Source: JAJPJE01 sp963848375 (GTDB taxonomy: Bacteria > Acidobacteriota > Terriglobia > Terriglobales > Acidobacteriaceae). Taken from it: a DNA stretch of 64,000 nucleotides. Where the stretch lies: NCBI GenBank assembly GCA_963848375.1, contig CAWKDK010000028.1, forward strand, positions 367,578 through 431,577. The letters run 5' to 3'. Below, piece after piece: positions 8,700 to 16,464 of this stretch; position 1 is the first letter of the stretch, and each line of letters opens with the position of its first letter. The notes beneath the pieces were generated by a model that was not told the origin of the DNA, did no database searches, and worked only from the letters and a program-made list of their open reading frames with translations. Made by a program: the position numbers and the translations under genes.

Positions 8700-9977
8700 A
8701 TGCTCAAACGAATGGTGCCGATGTTCACGTTTTTCTTCATCTCGGCTCTCGCCGTCGGCCAGGCGGGAAACTCTGCTGCGCCCGGCGACGGGCTGGCACT
8801 ACTGCAACGTGTGTCGCAGCACTATGCCGACGCAAAGTCGTATCGCATGGAAGCGGTAGAGGAGAGCACTAGAAAGGGCGACTACGAGAATTGCTGGCAG
8901 AAGACCAGGCTTCTTGTAGCGGAAGCCTCCGGCAATCGATTTCATTACGAAGGGCAGGCAAGTTTCGGAGGCGCTACACAGATTTCGGACGGAAAGACGG
9001 TCTGGCTTTACCACCTTGTCGGGAAGCAATACACCATGCAGCCGTTTGTCTCGTCCACGGGACACGACAGCAAGGTGTGGGCACAAGAGGAAATGCCATT
9101 AATGCAAGCGGAAGAGTTGAAGAAACAGCTCGCGGACGTGGCAAAGCATTACAAGGCGGCCACGCTTCTTCCGGATGACATCATTGAGGTGAATGGGCGG
9201 AAGGTCCCGGCCTTTGTCGTTCGGGTGGAGAATGCTGATCTAAAAAGAAACAGCTCCGACTACAGTTTGGCCAAGACATTTTGGATCGACAAGTCGAACG
9301 AAACGATTCTCAGGACGTTAGAGAAGGGCCACTCCTACTACATCATGGGAGGAGGCGGGCGCGCTCCTTTCGAACTGGAAACCATCACCACCTATTCGGT
9401 GGAATTCGATCGCCCTGTACCTGATGCTCTCTTCGCTTTCAATCCACCGGCGGAAGCGAAGCTGGTCCAGAATTTTCCAGATCCCACGAAAAACTTCGGT
9501 GGGCCTGATTTGACCGAGACGCTTGCGCCCGATCTGCAACTGAAAGGAAATGATGGCAAAGTCCGTCCACTGAGTTCGTTTCGCGGAAAGCCTGTGCTCC
9601 TGGATCTCTGGGCCACGTGGTGTGCTCCCTGTGTAAAGCAGATGCCGGAATTTGCGAAGCTTGTGGACGAGACCAAAGATAAGGGCCTGGTGGCAATCTC
9701 CGTTGATCAGGACGAGGAGCCGAATACAGCGACCGACCTTTTGGCGAAAAACGGTTACAAGTGGCTGAACTTCCATGACGGCGACGGCTCGGTGTCCAAA
9801 GCGCTTATTTCGTCCGGCATTCCCAGAACTATTCTCATCGATGCACAAGGGAAGGTTGTTCTTGATCGGATGGGCGTGGGGGACGATGAACTCCGCGCCG
9901 CCATTGCGAAACTGGGACCGGAGTACGCCTCGATTGCGCCGAAACCGAAAGCCGTACCGTGTGTCGCCCAGAAGTAG
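8700..9977 (+). CDS. Secreted or lipid-carrier-like domain fused to TlpA-type thioredoxin domain
   Basis: 425 residues starting at ATG 8700 (GCAGGAGG ribosome site); the longer upstream frame lacks a start signal. A signal peptide (about 1-20) precedes an outer-membrane-lipoprotein-carrier/DUF2092-like beta domain (about 35-245, with QTKD-like strands and 'FDRPVPDALFAFNPP'). A TlpA/ResA-like thioredoxin fold (about 275-405) follows, with the redox motif WCAPC (Cys308, Cys311) and the cis-Pro segment 'SSGIPRTILI'. The protein probably acts in the periplasm as a thiol-disulfide reductase. This two-domain form is common in Acidobacteriota. The final tail (PKPKAVPC) holds an extra Cys. No cytochrome c maturation genes lie nearby to suggest a partner. 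Confidence 0.85.
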   Translation: MLKRMVPMFTFFFISALAVGQAGNSAAPGDGLALLQRVSQHYADAKSYRMEAVEESTRKGDYENCWQKTRLLVAEASGNRFHYEGQASFGGATQISDGKTVWLYHLVGKQYTMQPFVSSTGHDSKVWAQEEMPLMQAEELKKQLADVAKHYKAATLLPDDIIEVNGRKVPAFVVRVENADLKRNSSDYSLAKTFWIDKSNETILRTLEKGHSYYIMGGGGRAPFELETITTYSVEFDRPVPDALFAFNPPAEAKLVQNFPDPTKNFGGPDLTETLAPDLQLKGNDGKVRPLSSFRGKPVLLDLWATWCAPCVKQMPEFAKLVDETKDKGLVAISVDQDEEPNTATDLLAKNGYKWLNFHDGDGSVSKALISSGIPRTILIDAQGKVVLDRMGVGDDELRAAIAKLGPEYASIAPKPKAVPCVAQK

Positions 9978-9989
9978 CGTTGACGGAGG

Positions 9990-10374
9990 AGGGTGCTCCA
10001 TCTCGCCCGTTTTTGGCGAGGTGGGAACAACTAACGTGAACGCGCGAGTTGGGAAGATTGAGTGAAGTTGGGGGTGCCCCATCTCGCCCGCTGTTGGCGA
10101 GGTGGGAACAAACTGACCTGAACGCGCGAGTTGGGAAAATTGAGTGAAGTTGGGGGTGCCCCATCTCGCCCGCTGTTGGCGAGGTGGGAACAAACTAACC
10201 TGAACGCGCGAGTTGGGAAAACTGAGTGAAGTTGAGGGTGCCCCATCTCGCCCGCTGTTGGCGAGGTGGGAGCAACTGACCTTAACGCGCGAGTGGGGAA
10301 AACAGAGTGAATTGAGGGTGCCCCATCTCGCCCGTTTTTCGCGAGGTGGGAACAACTGACCTGAACGCCAAACG
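9990..10374. repeat. Array of five REP hairpin units, period 80-82 bp
   Basis: Five direct units, each with a hairpin core at 9998-10024, 10079-10105, 10161-10187, 10243-10269 and 10323-10349. The stem is CCATCTCGCC / GGCGAGGTGG (one T-G wobble) with a 7-nt loop, followed by about 50 bp of conserved spacer (AACGCGCGAGTTGGGAA, then AGTGAAGTTG). The array ends about 50 bp before the RAYT gene, which is the expected arrangement for its cognate repeats. Units differ by a few substitutions, so the array was amplified recently. Spacers are conserved, so this is not a CRISPR. Confidence 0.9.
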
Positions 10375-10423
10375 TTGACCTGGATCACAGTCGCCATCTA
10401 TCGTCCCCAGATAAGATCCTTGC

Positions 10424-10948
10424 GTGCCGACCGGTCTAAATCGGTTCCAGCAAACTCGTCAGCTTCACTTTCTTACTTTCAGTTGTTATCAGCGCCGCCC
10501 GCTGTTAGGCACCGCGGCAGCGCGAGACGTCTTCGAAAATGTCCTCGAGCGCTTTCGACAACGATATCGTTTCTATATTGCCGGTTATGTGGTCATGCCG
10601 GAGCACGTGCATCTGCTGATCACGGAACCTGAACTTGGAACGCTGGCGGCTGCGCTGATGCTGATCAAGCGAACCGTTGCTCACCAGCTGTTAAGCGTTA
10701 AAGATGAGCATTTCTGGCAGCGGCGTTATTACGATTTCAACGTGTGGAGCGAGCGCAAGCGCATCGAGAAGCTGCGCTATATACATCGGAATCCAGTATT
10801 GCGTGGATTAGTCACGAGTCCGGAAGGGTGGCGGTGGAGCAGTTTCCGCTCGCACGCGCTGGGCGTTCCTGGAGTCGTGGAGATTGAAAGCGAATACACA
10901 GCAAGATGGCGAGAGTGGGCTGGACTGCAGTCGAAGGTTGGGAGTTAG
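10424..10948 (+). CDS. REP-associated tyrosine transposase (RAYT, Y1_Tnp/IS200-like)
   Basis: 174 residues from a GTG start. The HUH motif is MPEHVHLLI (His-x-His), and the catalytic-tyrosine region reads FWQRRYYDFNVWSERKRIEKLRYIHRNPVLRGL with 'SPEGWRWSSFRSH' following, the hallmark tail of RAYTs. Such single-copy, domesticated relatives of IS200/IS605 transposases nick and join single-stranded REP hairpins and spread them through the genome. This gene is preceded by five direct REP units and followed three bases after its stop by one inverted unit. The protein looks intact, so the system could be active. It lacks TnpB and classical IS ends. Confidence 0.93.
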   Translation: MPTGLNRFQQTRQLHFLTFSCYQRRPLLGTAAARDVFENVLERFRQRYRFYIAGYVVMPEHVHLLITEPELGTLAAALMLIKRTVAHQLLSVKDEHFWQRRYYDFNVWSERKRIEKLRYIHRNPVLRGLVTSPEGWRWSSFRSHALGVPGVVEIESEYTARWREWAGLQSKVGS

Positions 10949-10984
10949 CTCCCACCTCGCCAAAAGAAGGCGAGATGGGGCACC
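10949..10984. repeat. Inverted REP unit closing the RAYT locus
   Basis: Core CCACCTCGCC-(7 nt, AAAAGAA)-GGCGAGATGG at 10952-10978 is the reverse complement of the upstream array units. The transposase gene is thus bracketed by oppositely oriented hairpins, like a REP-RAYT-REP element. It may double as the terminator. Confidence 0.85.
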
Positions 10985-11070
10985 CTGCCAGACTTAAGTG
11001 CGCCGCACTGAAGTGGACTTCGCGCGCTAATCGAACGCCTCTTCTTGACAGCACACAGGAGCGGCCAATC

Positions 11071-11727
11071 ATGGTAACCAAGCAGCGCAATTTTGAGATG
11101 GAGTGGGCGAAGATGCACCTGGATACTCTCGATGCTCAATTCGCTGCGCTCATGAGTAAGTCTGAAAACCTTTATCGAGTCGTAACAGAGGAGGATGCGG
11201 AGCTCGGATTGTTCAATATTACGGCTGAATCTATTGGCGCAATCCACTTCTTGCGACTTGGACTCATTGCTGGTGATTTCGTTTGCAATTTGCGAGCTTC
11301 GCTTGACCACATCGCTTGGACACTGGCAAAAATCGGCAAGAAGCGCCCTTCCAGCGAGACTTGCTTCCCCGTCTGTCCTAAAGATTCGCCGCGCACACAG
11401 GATAAGATCAGAGATGCTACGGTTGGCATTCCCAGTGCGGCAGTCGCGATCATAAAGTTGCTTCAGCCGTACAACAACGGGAAGGCGTACAAATCCCATC
11501 CCCTCTGGCGGCTCAATTTTCTCTGGAATGCCAATAAGCACAGGATAATCGGGCTTCACTCCTCGGATTCTGGCGTGCTTTTTGAAGTCGCGCACGGTGT
11601 TCCGGTCCGAGAAAGAAAATTCGACGACAAGGCGATAGTGACCATTCCGCTTATCCGCCAGGGGGCAAGGAGATACGCTAAAATCAATCCCCGGCCACAA
11701 CAATCGACTGATCTTCTCGGAGTCTGA
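11071..11727 (+). CDS. Hypothetical protein
   Basis: 218 residues from ATG 11071, with CAGGAG upstream. No family is recognised with confidence. Visible features: a helical N-terminus (residues 8-35); a central segment 'AGDFVCNLRASLDHIAWTLA', reminiscent of soluble helical bundle proteins with a buried Asp-His pair; and 'LNFLWNANKHRIIGLH', where the phrase NKH is a conserved-looking site. There is no signal peptide and no membrane segment. Its position between REP repeats suggests an accessory gene. The last 12 residues (NPRPQQSTDLLGV) lack structure and might come after a frameshift. I cannot assign a function. Confidence 0.6.
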   Translation: MVTKQRNFEMEWAKMHLDTLDAQFAALMSKSENLYRVVTEEDAELGLFNITAESIGAIHFLRLGLIAGDFVCNLRASLDHIAWTLAKIGKKRPSSETCFPVCPKDSPRTQDKIRDATVGIPSAAVAIIKLLQPYNNGKAYKSHPLWRLNFLWNANKHRIIGLHSSDSGVLFEVAHGVPVRERKFDDKAIVTIPLIRQGARRYAKINPRPQQSTDLLGV

Positions 11728-11895
11728 AAATCAACGGATTACAATCTTACGATCAAGATCACTTCGAGACATTATAAGCGCAATATTCTCAGTCTCCGAA
11801 AGTGTGGCTCACGTGGAGCTAGTGTTCCTGCCGTAAACTGCGGGTGAGGCAGCGGCGATGGCCAGCGCTCAATCGAGCACAGCATAAAGAAAGAG

Positions 11896-11938
11896 AGGGT
11901 GCCCCATCTCGCCTTCTTTTGGTGAGGTGGGACCCTCA
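11896..11938. repeat. Solitary REP hairpin of the RAYT family
   Basis: Core CCATCTCGCC-TTCTTTT-GGTGAGGTGG at 11904-11930. It has the same stem as the RAYT array apart from one C-to-T change that leaves a G-U pair, and it is bordered by GGGTGCC as in the array units. Confidence 0.8.
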
Positions 11939-11979
11939 CTAGGTGCGCCGAGGAGCCCAATTCTCGGCCCCGCGCAGAT

Positions 11980-12295
11980 GTTGTCAAGAGCCTCTTAGCC
12001 TCATTTTCCCGCCAAGTACATCATTCCACGATAGAAATAAATTCTCCGAAAGTGTCTAGTAGGTCCCCTCCAATTTGTCACAATAGAGATAGCAGTGTGA
12101 AGTTCGGGACGTCTTTGACTTTGCTTTTGTCTGACAACTGACAACTGACAACTGATTACTGACAACTGCAGCTAAGTCCTTTGTTATCCGCTATGAGACG
12201 CTTAAGTTCTTTGGAATCCGCTATGTACGGACGCCCTACGTGTAAGTCGTTTGTTATCCGCTAGGGAGGGGGAGGGGGTGGCTTAACTTATCGGT
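11980..12295. repeat. Composite intergenic repeat, copy A
   Basis: Three parts in order. (1) A block of about 105 bp (11980-12084), starting GTTGTCAAG, containing CATTCCACGATAGAAATAAA and GTGTCTAGTAGGTCCCC, and ending TTTGTCACAAT. (2) A tract of CTGACAA repeats (about 12130-12170). (3) Three degenerate copies of TAAGTCCTTTGTTATCCGCTA (12173, 12210, 12242), ending in GGGAGGGGGAGGGGG (about 12266-12281). The same order recurs at 19049-19447. No ORF fits. The rest of the 700-bp gap between the convergent genes contains only the REP hairpins listed separately. Confidence 0.75.
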
Positions 12296-12302
12296 AAACT
12301 CC

Positions 12303-12395
12303 GGTGGCCCATTCAAGCCCTCTTTTGGCTTGAGTGGGGTAGTCAGAATCTGGGTGCCCACCCTCGATCCTTCTTTGGGTCGTGGGTAGGCATTT
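12303..12395. repeat. Two further REP-scaffold hairpins
   Basis: Hairpin at 12308-12338: CCCATTCAAGCC-CTCTTTT-GGCTTGAGTGGG. It has a 7-nt loop and the same T-G wobble next to CCCA as the RAYT repeats, but a different, compensated stem centre. A second, less regular hairpin lies at about 12356-12393 (TGCCCACCC ... GGGTAGGCA with an inner CGATCC/GGGTCG). Confidence 0.65.
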
Positions 12396-12427
12396 AAACT
12401 AATTACTAATTACTACGTATCTTCAAA

Positions 12428-13759
12428 TCACTTGCTGTACTCGTCCCTCAACTCTGTTTGTCGATCTTTGAGCGGAATTTCTTTTCCGGCGATGAAGATG
12501 TGTTTCACGTCGGTCTTCACGTCCAGCGGATCGCCGTTCGAAACCACGACGTTTGCTGTTTTGCCCGCGTCCAGTGAGCCGAGTTTGTCGGCCACGCCCC
12601 AGATTTCGGCTGCGTTGATCGTGATCGCCTTCAGCGCTTCGTCGTACGGAAGTCCAAAGGCGACGGCGTATCCGGCAGCATAGGGCAGGTTGCGCGACTG
12701 GTGCGCGTCGTAAGAAGCGAATGCGATCTTCACCCCGCGCTTCTGCAATTCCGCGGGAAGACGATAGACCGTGTCGTAGCGCTCATCGTCTTTCGGGTCG
12801 GTGTAGATCGGCCCAACAATCACTGGAACTTTCAGGCTGGCGACGTAGTCGAGCACCGGCTGTGCGTGCGTCAGGTGATTCAAAATGAACTTCAGCTTGA
12901 ATTCCTGCGCGAGCCCAACCGCGGTTTCGATGTCGCTCGGCTCCACGGCTTCGATCACCACCGGCTTCTCGCCGCGCAGATACGGCAGCAGCGCTTCAAG
13001 CTTCAGATCGCGCTTCGGCGGCGTGGCTTTCGCGTCGCCGGCGGCTTTCTTCTTGTTGTAGTCGTCGAGCTTCTGACCGTAGTCCTGCGCGTCGATGAAA
13101 GCCTGCCGCAGTTGCGCGGCCATGCCCATGCGCGTCATCGGATACTTCGCGCTATCCCAGGTTTCGTTGCGCCGTTGTGTGCCGTCGAAGTTCAGCGGCA
13201 TGGCGATGTCGCGTCCGATCAGCATCTCCGGCGCAGAAGCCCCGGCAAGCTGGATGAACGCATCCTGCCCCGGCAAAGTGTCTTGGTCCGTAGGCGAGAC
13301 GACTGCGTTCAGGATTCCGTTATATCGCGTCACGGGAATCAACTCTGACTCGGCATGAAACGCATCCGTGACGTGCATCTGCGGCATGATCTCATCGCTC
13401 ATCTCGACGAGATCGTTGGTCATCTTCTCCGCTTCAATTTCGGTGAGACCGAGATGCGTTTCCGAGTCGATCAGCCCCGGATAAACAGTCATCCCGCTCA
13501 CGTCGATCACTTGCGCGCCAGCCGGAATTTTCACCTCTCCCGTTTTTCCGACAGCGGTGATCTTGCCGCCCTCCATCACCAGCACGCCGTTTTCAATCGT
13601 GCCGTGCGTGACGGTCAGCAGCTTGCCGCCCGTAAGCGCGATGGTTTGGGCCGCAGATTCAGTGCGCGCCTGATTGCGGTGCGTGTGTACGGCTTCGCGC
13701 GTCTGCGCACCGCTCAACGTCGCACAGAGAAATACAGTAGCGATCAAAGTTCGCAGCAT
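12428..13759 (-). CDS. Amidohydrolase-family secreted protein, metal site partly lost
   Basis: 443 residues with a signal peptide (cleavage after LSGA) and the composite beta-sandwich plus TIM-barrel layout of the imidazolonepropionase-like amidohydrolases ('GGKLLTVTHGTIENGVLVMEGGKITAVG', then 'TVYPGLIDSETHLGL'). The usual first metal motif D-x-H-x-H reads D-S-E-T-H here, so the first His is replaced by Glu. The later ligands (NHLTH, SYDAHQS) and the C-terminal 'AAEIWGVADKLGSLDAGKTANVVV' signature remain. Its ATG overlaps the stop of the upstream homologue (TAATG), so the two are translationally coupled and may form one complex. It could be a non-canonical or inactive partner subunit. Confidence 0.85.
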   Translation of the reverse strand: MLRTLIATVFLCATLSGAQTREAVHTHRNQARTESAAQTIALTGGKLLTVTHGTIENGVLVMEGGKITAVGKTGEVKIPAGAQVIDVSGMTVYPGLIDSETHLGLTEIEAEKMTNDLVEMSDEIMPQMHVTDAFHAESELIPVTRYNGILNAVVSPTDQDTLPGQDAFIQLAGASAPEMLIGRDIAMPLNFDGTQRRNETWDSAKYPMTRMGMAAQLRQAFIDAQDYGQKLDDYNKKKAAGDAKATPPKRDLKLEALLPYLRGEKPVVIEAVEPSDIETAVGLAQEFKLKFILNHLTHAQPVLDYVASLKVPVIVGPIYTDPKDDERYDTVYRLPAELQKRGVKIAFASYDAHQSRNLPYAAGYAVAFGLPYDEALKAITINAAEIWGVADKLGSLDAGKTANVVVSNGDPLDVKTDVKHIFIAGKEIPLKDRQTELRDEYSK

Positions 13760-15108
13760 TACTGGCCCTCCTTCACCACCGGAATCTCCGGTGCGACTTC
13801 GGCGACGTTGCCGTAATGCGTGGTTCCAAAGCCCGCTCGCGTGCGGTCAAAGAACATTTCGCCATCGATGAATACCTTCTCAGGAACGCCGTAGCTCGAG
13901 AGCGGATAGCCGTCCCAGATCACGAGATCAGCGTCTTTGCCCACGTCGATCGAGCCCACGCGATTATCAACGCCGATAATCCACGCGGCGTTCAGCGTAA
14001 TCATGCGCAGCGCCTCGTCTTCCGTCGCGCCGCCGTAACGGATCGTCTTTGCCGCCTCTTGATTCAATCGGCGGATGTAGTCGTTCGAGTCGCTCTTGAT
14101 GGCCACGGTCACGCCCTTGCGCATCGACATCACCGCGTTCCACGGAATCGCGTCCCACGCTTCGTACTTGTATCCCCACCAGTCGGCAAAGGTCGCCAGC
14201 CCCACGTGATTCGCGGCGAGCTGATCGGCAACCTTGTACGCTTCCAGTCCGTGATGGAAGGCGCGCAGGTTGTAACCGAACTCTTTGGCCATCGCCATCT
14301 CATTCAGCAGTTCATCGGCGCGATAGCAATGAATCTGCACCAGCATATTGCGGCGGAGAACTTCCGCGAGCGCCTCCTGCTTCAGATCGCGTTTCGGCGG
14401 CGTTGCGTCCTTGTCGCCCTTCTTCACCTTTTCGTTATAGGCATCCCATTCGCGCATGTAGCTCTGCGCATCCACCAGCGCCTGACGCTGTACAGCGAAA
14501 TTGCCCATTCGCGTGGAAGGCAATTGGCCCTTGCCGCCGAAAACGCGCTTTGGATTCTCTCCGCTCGCGAACTTGATCGACTGTGGCGCGCCCGGAAAGA
14601 GCAGCTGGTCACGGCCAAGGCCGTACTTCGTCTTAATCACCACCGCCTGCCCGCCAATCATGTCCGCCGATCCGTGCAGTAGAAGGGCGCTGGTCACGCC
14701 TCCGGCGAGCGCACGATAGATCGCCTTATCCGTGTAGTCGAACGCATCGATCATGCGCATGTTCGGAACCACCGGCGAGGTCGCTTCGTTGATATCGTCG
14801 CGCAGCGCCATGTGCGAATGCGGATCGATAATTCCAGGAGTGAGGTATTTCCCGCCCGCATCGATTACGACTACGCCGCTGGGAGCGCTGACTTTGTCGC
14901 CAAACGCGGCGATTTTGCCGTCCTTTATATAGACGCTGCCATTCGTGATCTTTCCGTGCGTGACGGTGAGCAGCGTGGCATTCTTGATAAGAACGTCTTT
15001 AGGCGCGGCAACCGAGCTGGCCGTCTGCGCTATGGCAGCAGAAACCAGCAGCAAGTGGGCTAAAAAGACGCCCGCAAGCGATCTCAGGATCGCAGTACGA
15101 CAGTTCAT
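13759..15108 (-). CDS. Secreted amidohydrolase (imidazolonepropionase-like)
   Basis: 449 residues with a signal peptide (LLLVSAAIAQT). The metal site is complete by eye: DPHSH (D-x-H-x-H) in 'TPGIIDPHSHMAL', His in 'LVQIHCYRADE' and 'LRAFHHGLEAY', and Asp in 'VAIKSDSND'. The C-terminus 'AAWIIGVDNRVGSIDVGKDADLVIWDGYPL' is the standard amidohydrolase end. Such proteins hydrolyse amide or cyclic amide bonds, often in peptides or amino-acid derivatives; the substrate is not predictable. It is the first gene of a two-gene operon with a paralogue whose first His is missing. Both are exported and probably act in the periplasm. Confidence 0.9.
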   Translation of the reverse strand: MNCRTAILRSLAGVFLAHLLLVSAAIAQTASSVAAPKDVLIKNATLLTVTHGKITNGSVYIKDGKIAAFGDKVSAPSGVVVIDAGGKYLTPGIIDPHSHMALRDDINEATSPVVPNMRMIDAFDYTDKAIYRALAGGVTSALLLHGSADMIGGQAVVIKTKYGLGRDQLLFPGAPQSIKFASGENPKRVFGGKGQLPSTRMGNFAVQRQALVDAQSYMREWDAYNEKVKKGDKDATPPKRDLKQEALAEVLRRNMLVQIHCYRADELLNEMAMAKEFGYNLRAFHHGLEAYKVADQLAANHVGLATFADWWGYKYEAWDAIPWNAVMSMRKGVTVAIKSDSNDYIRRLNQEAAKTIRYGGATEDEALRMITLNAAWIIGVDNRVGSIDVGKDADLVIWDGYPLSSYGVPEKVFIDGEMFFDRTRAGFGTTHYGNVAEVAPEIPVVKEGQ

Positions 15109-15177
15109 ATGGTTGACTCCCGTTTCACGGTTGGCATCGGGTGGGAAACGAGATTGTAGGGATCGTGAGCTGCTGCG

Positions 15178-15915
15178 TCAAACTGGCACGGAGCGTGCTC
15201 GCTCGTTCGCAGCCATCATCTCCGTAATCGTGCGAAACGCGTAGCCCTCTTCTTTGTATCTGCGGATCAGTTCGTCGACGGCCTGCACCGTGTACGAGCG
15301 ATCCACGCCCATGTGCTTGTGTCCGCCATCGTGCAGAAGGACAACGTCTCCGCCGCGCACTTGCCGCGTCACTTCGTGCTTGATGTCGGCGGCCGAACCG
15401 GCATTCCAATCGTAGCCGGTCACGCTCCATAAAACTGGCGTCATCCCGAGTTGCCGGACAGTTCGTAGCACGACAGGTGTTCTTGCTCCCCACGGCGGAC
15501 GAAACATCGGCGCGTGATTTCGCTCGACGGCGTCTTCCAGCGCCTGTTCGCAGGCGGCGATCTCACTTCGCACCTGCCCCGGAGTCCGGAAGATCAAGTT
15601 CGGGTGAGTGAACGTGTGATTGCCGATCACGTGCCCTTGGCGTGCCACGGCAGCGGCGATCTCCGGGCGCTGTTTCACGTACCGCCCAATCATGAAGAAC
15701 GTGGCCCTAACTTCATGCTTTGCAAGTACTTCCAGCAGGTGAAAGGTATATGGATCGTTGGGTCCGTCGTCGAAGGTCAGCGCCAGTTCGCGGGTGCCCG
15801 GAGCGCGACCGATGAACGTCCGGCCGTAGAGCTGCGATCGCGGCGCCATGGTGTTGTAGCCGGCGACGACCAATCCGGCCAGCCCCGCACTTCCGCCAAT
15901 TGCCCAGCCAATCAT
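15178..15915 (-). CDS. Polysaccharide deacetylase (NodB homology domain)
   Basis: 245 residues. An N-terminal hydrophobic segment (residues 3-20, GWAIGGSAGLAGLVVAGY) may anchor it in the membrane. The NodB motifs follow: TFDDGP (47-52, catalytic Asp and metal Asp), HTFTH (100-104, metal His pair), RPPWG (motif 3) and a late 'DVVLLHDGG' (motif 5). Enzymes of this family (carbohydrate esterase 4) remove N-acetyl groups from peptidoglycan, chitin oligomers or exopolysaccharide. All main catalytic positions are present. It appears to be a single gene, about 70 bp upstream of the amidohydrolase operon on the same strand. Confidence 0.9.
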   Translation of the reverse strand: MIGWAIGGSAGLAGLVVAGYNTMAPRSQLYGRTFIGRAPGTRELALTFDDGPNDPYTFHLLEVLAKHEVRATFFMIGRYVKQRPEIAAAVARQGHVIGNHTFTHPNLIFRTPGQVRSEIAACEQALEDAVERNHAPMFRPPWGARTPVVLRTVRQLGMTPVLWSVTGYDWNAGSAADIKHEVTRQVRGGDVVLLHDGGHKHMGVDRSYTVQAVDELIRRYKEEGYAFRTITEMMAANERARSVPV

Positions 15916-16045
15916 TAAGGGAGAATTCTATCCTTCGCGAAAAAAATAGAGAAACTCACTCTTGATTTCCGCAAAAACATGCCTATACTTCGAACAAAGA
16001 TTTCCCCCGAGGACCACCGTCTCAGCCACTAGACGCGAGGATCCC

Positions 16046-16435
16046 ATGAAGTCGAGTACGACCCTTTCCACTTCGAGCACGGCCAAAGCCAGACGTGTGC
16101 TGTTGCTCGCCGATCGTTTGCACGCAATTCAGGAACATGTTGATCCGCTCCTGCATTCTGGCTACGAAGTCGATTGCACCTATTCCAGCCGTTGCGCGCT
16201 GACCCTCAGCCGAACTCGCACCTACGACCTGATTCTGATTGCGCTTCGCCGCCATCCCGCCGCTTTGCAGGAGTTGTGCCGCGAGCTGCGCCAGTCGAAT
16301 CCGGGCACGCCGATTGCGAGCCTGGTCGATCCCACCAAGCCAATTCCACCGCTCCACGCGCATCAGTTTCTATGGACGCGTGAAGGCGAAGAGTACTTCA
16401 TGGCGCGGGTGAATGCGCTGGTAGAAGCCTGTTGA
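16046..16435 (+). CDS. Response-regulator-like receiver domain protein, likely degenerate
   Basis: 129 residues from ATG 16046 (GAGG just upstream; earlier in-frame starts lack a ribosome site). The fold pattern is that of a stand-alone receiver: 'ARRVLLLADRLHAIQEHVDPLLHSGYEVD', then 'TYDLILIALRRHPAALQELCRELR', then 'TPIASLVDP'. The phospho-acceptor Asp expected after 'DLILI' is replaced (AL), and the acidic pair near the N-terminus is reduced to a single Asp. It is therefore probably a pseudo-receiver used for protein binding. No output domain or kinase is adjacent. Confidence 0.65.
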   Translation: MKSSTTLSTSSTAKARRVLLLADRLHAIQEHVDPLLHSGYEVDCTYSSRCALTLSRTRTYDLILIALRRHPAALQELCRELRQSNPGTPIASLVDPTKPIPPLHAHQFLWTREGEEYFMARVNALVEAC

Positions 16436-16464
16436 CCCTCAGCCTGTAATCAAACGTAAAATTC

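Noticed and set aside
9990..10374. CRISPR-like regular repeat array
   Set aside because: The units are conserved across their whole length including the spacers, each contains a hairpin, no cas genes are present, and a RAYT gene is adjacent.
9318..10397. Long minus-strand ORF with repeated 'RARWGTPNFTQ' units
   Set aside because: It is a shadow of the thioredoxin-like gene and of the REP array; the protein repeats merely reflect the 81-bp DNA repeats.
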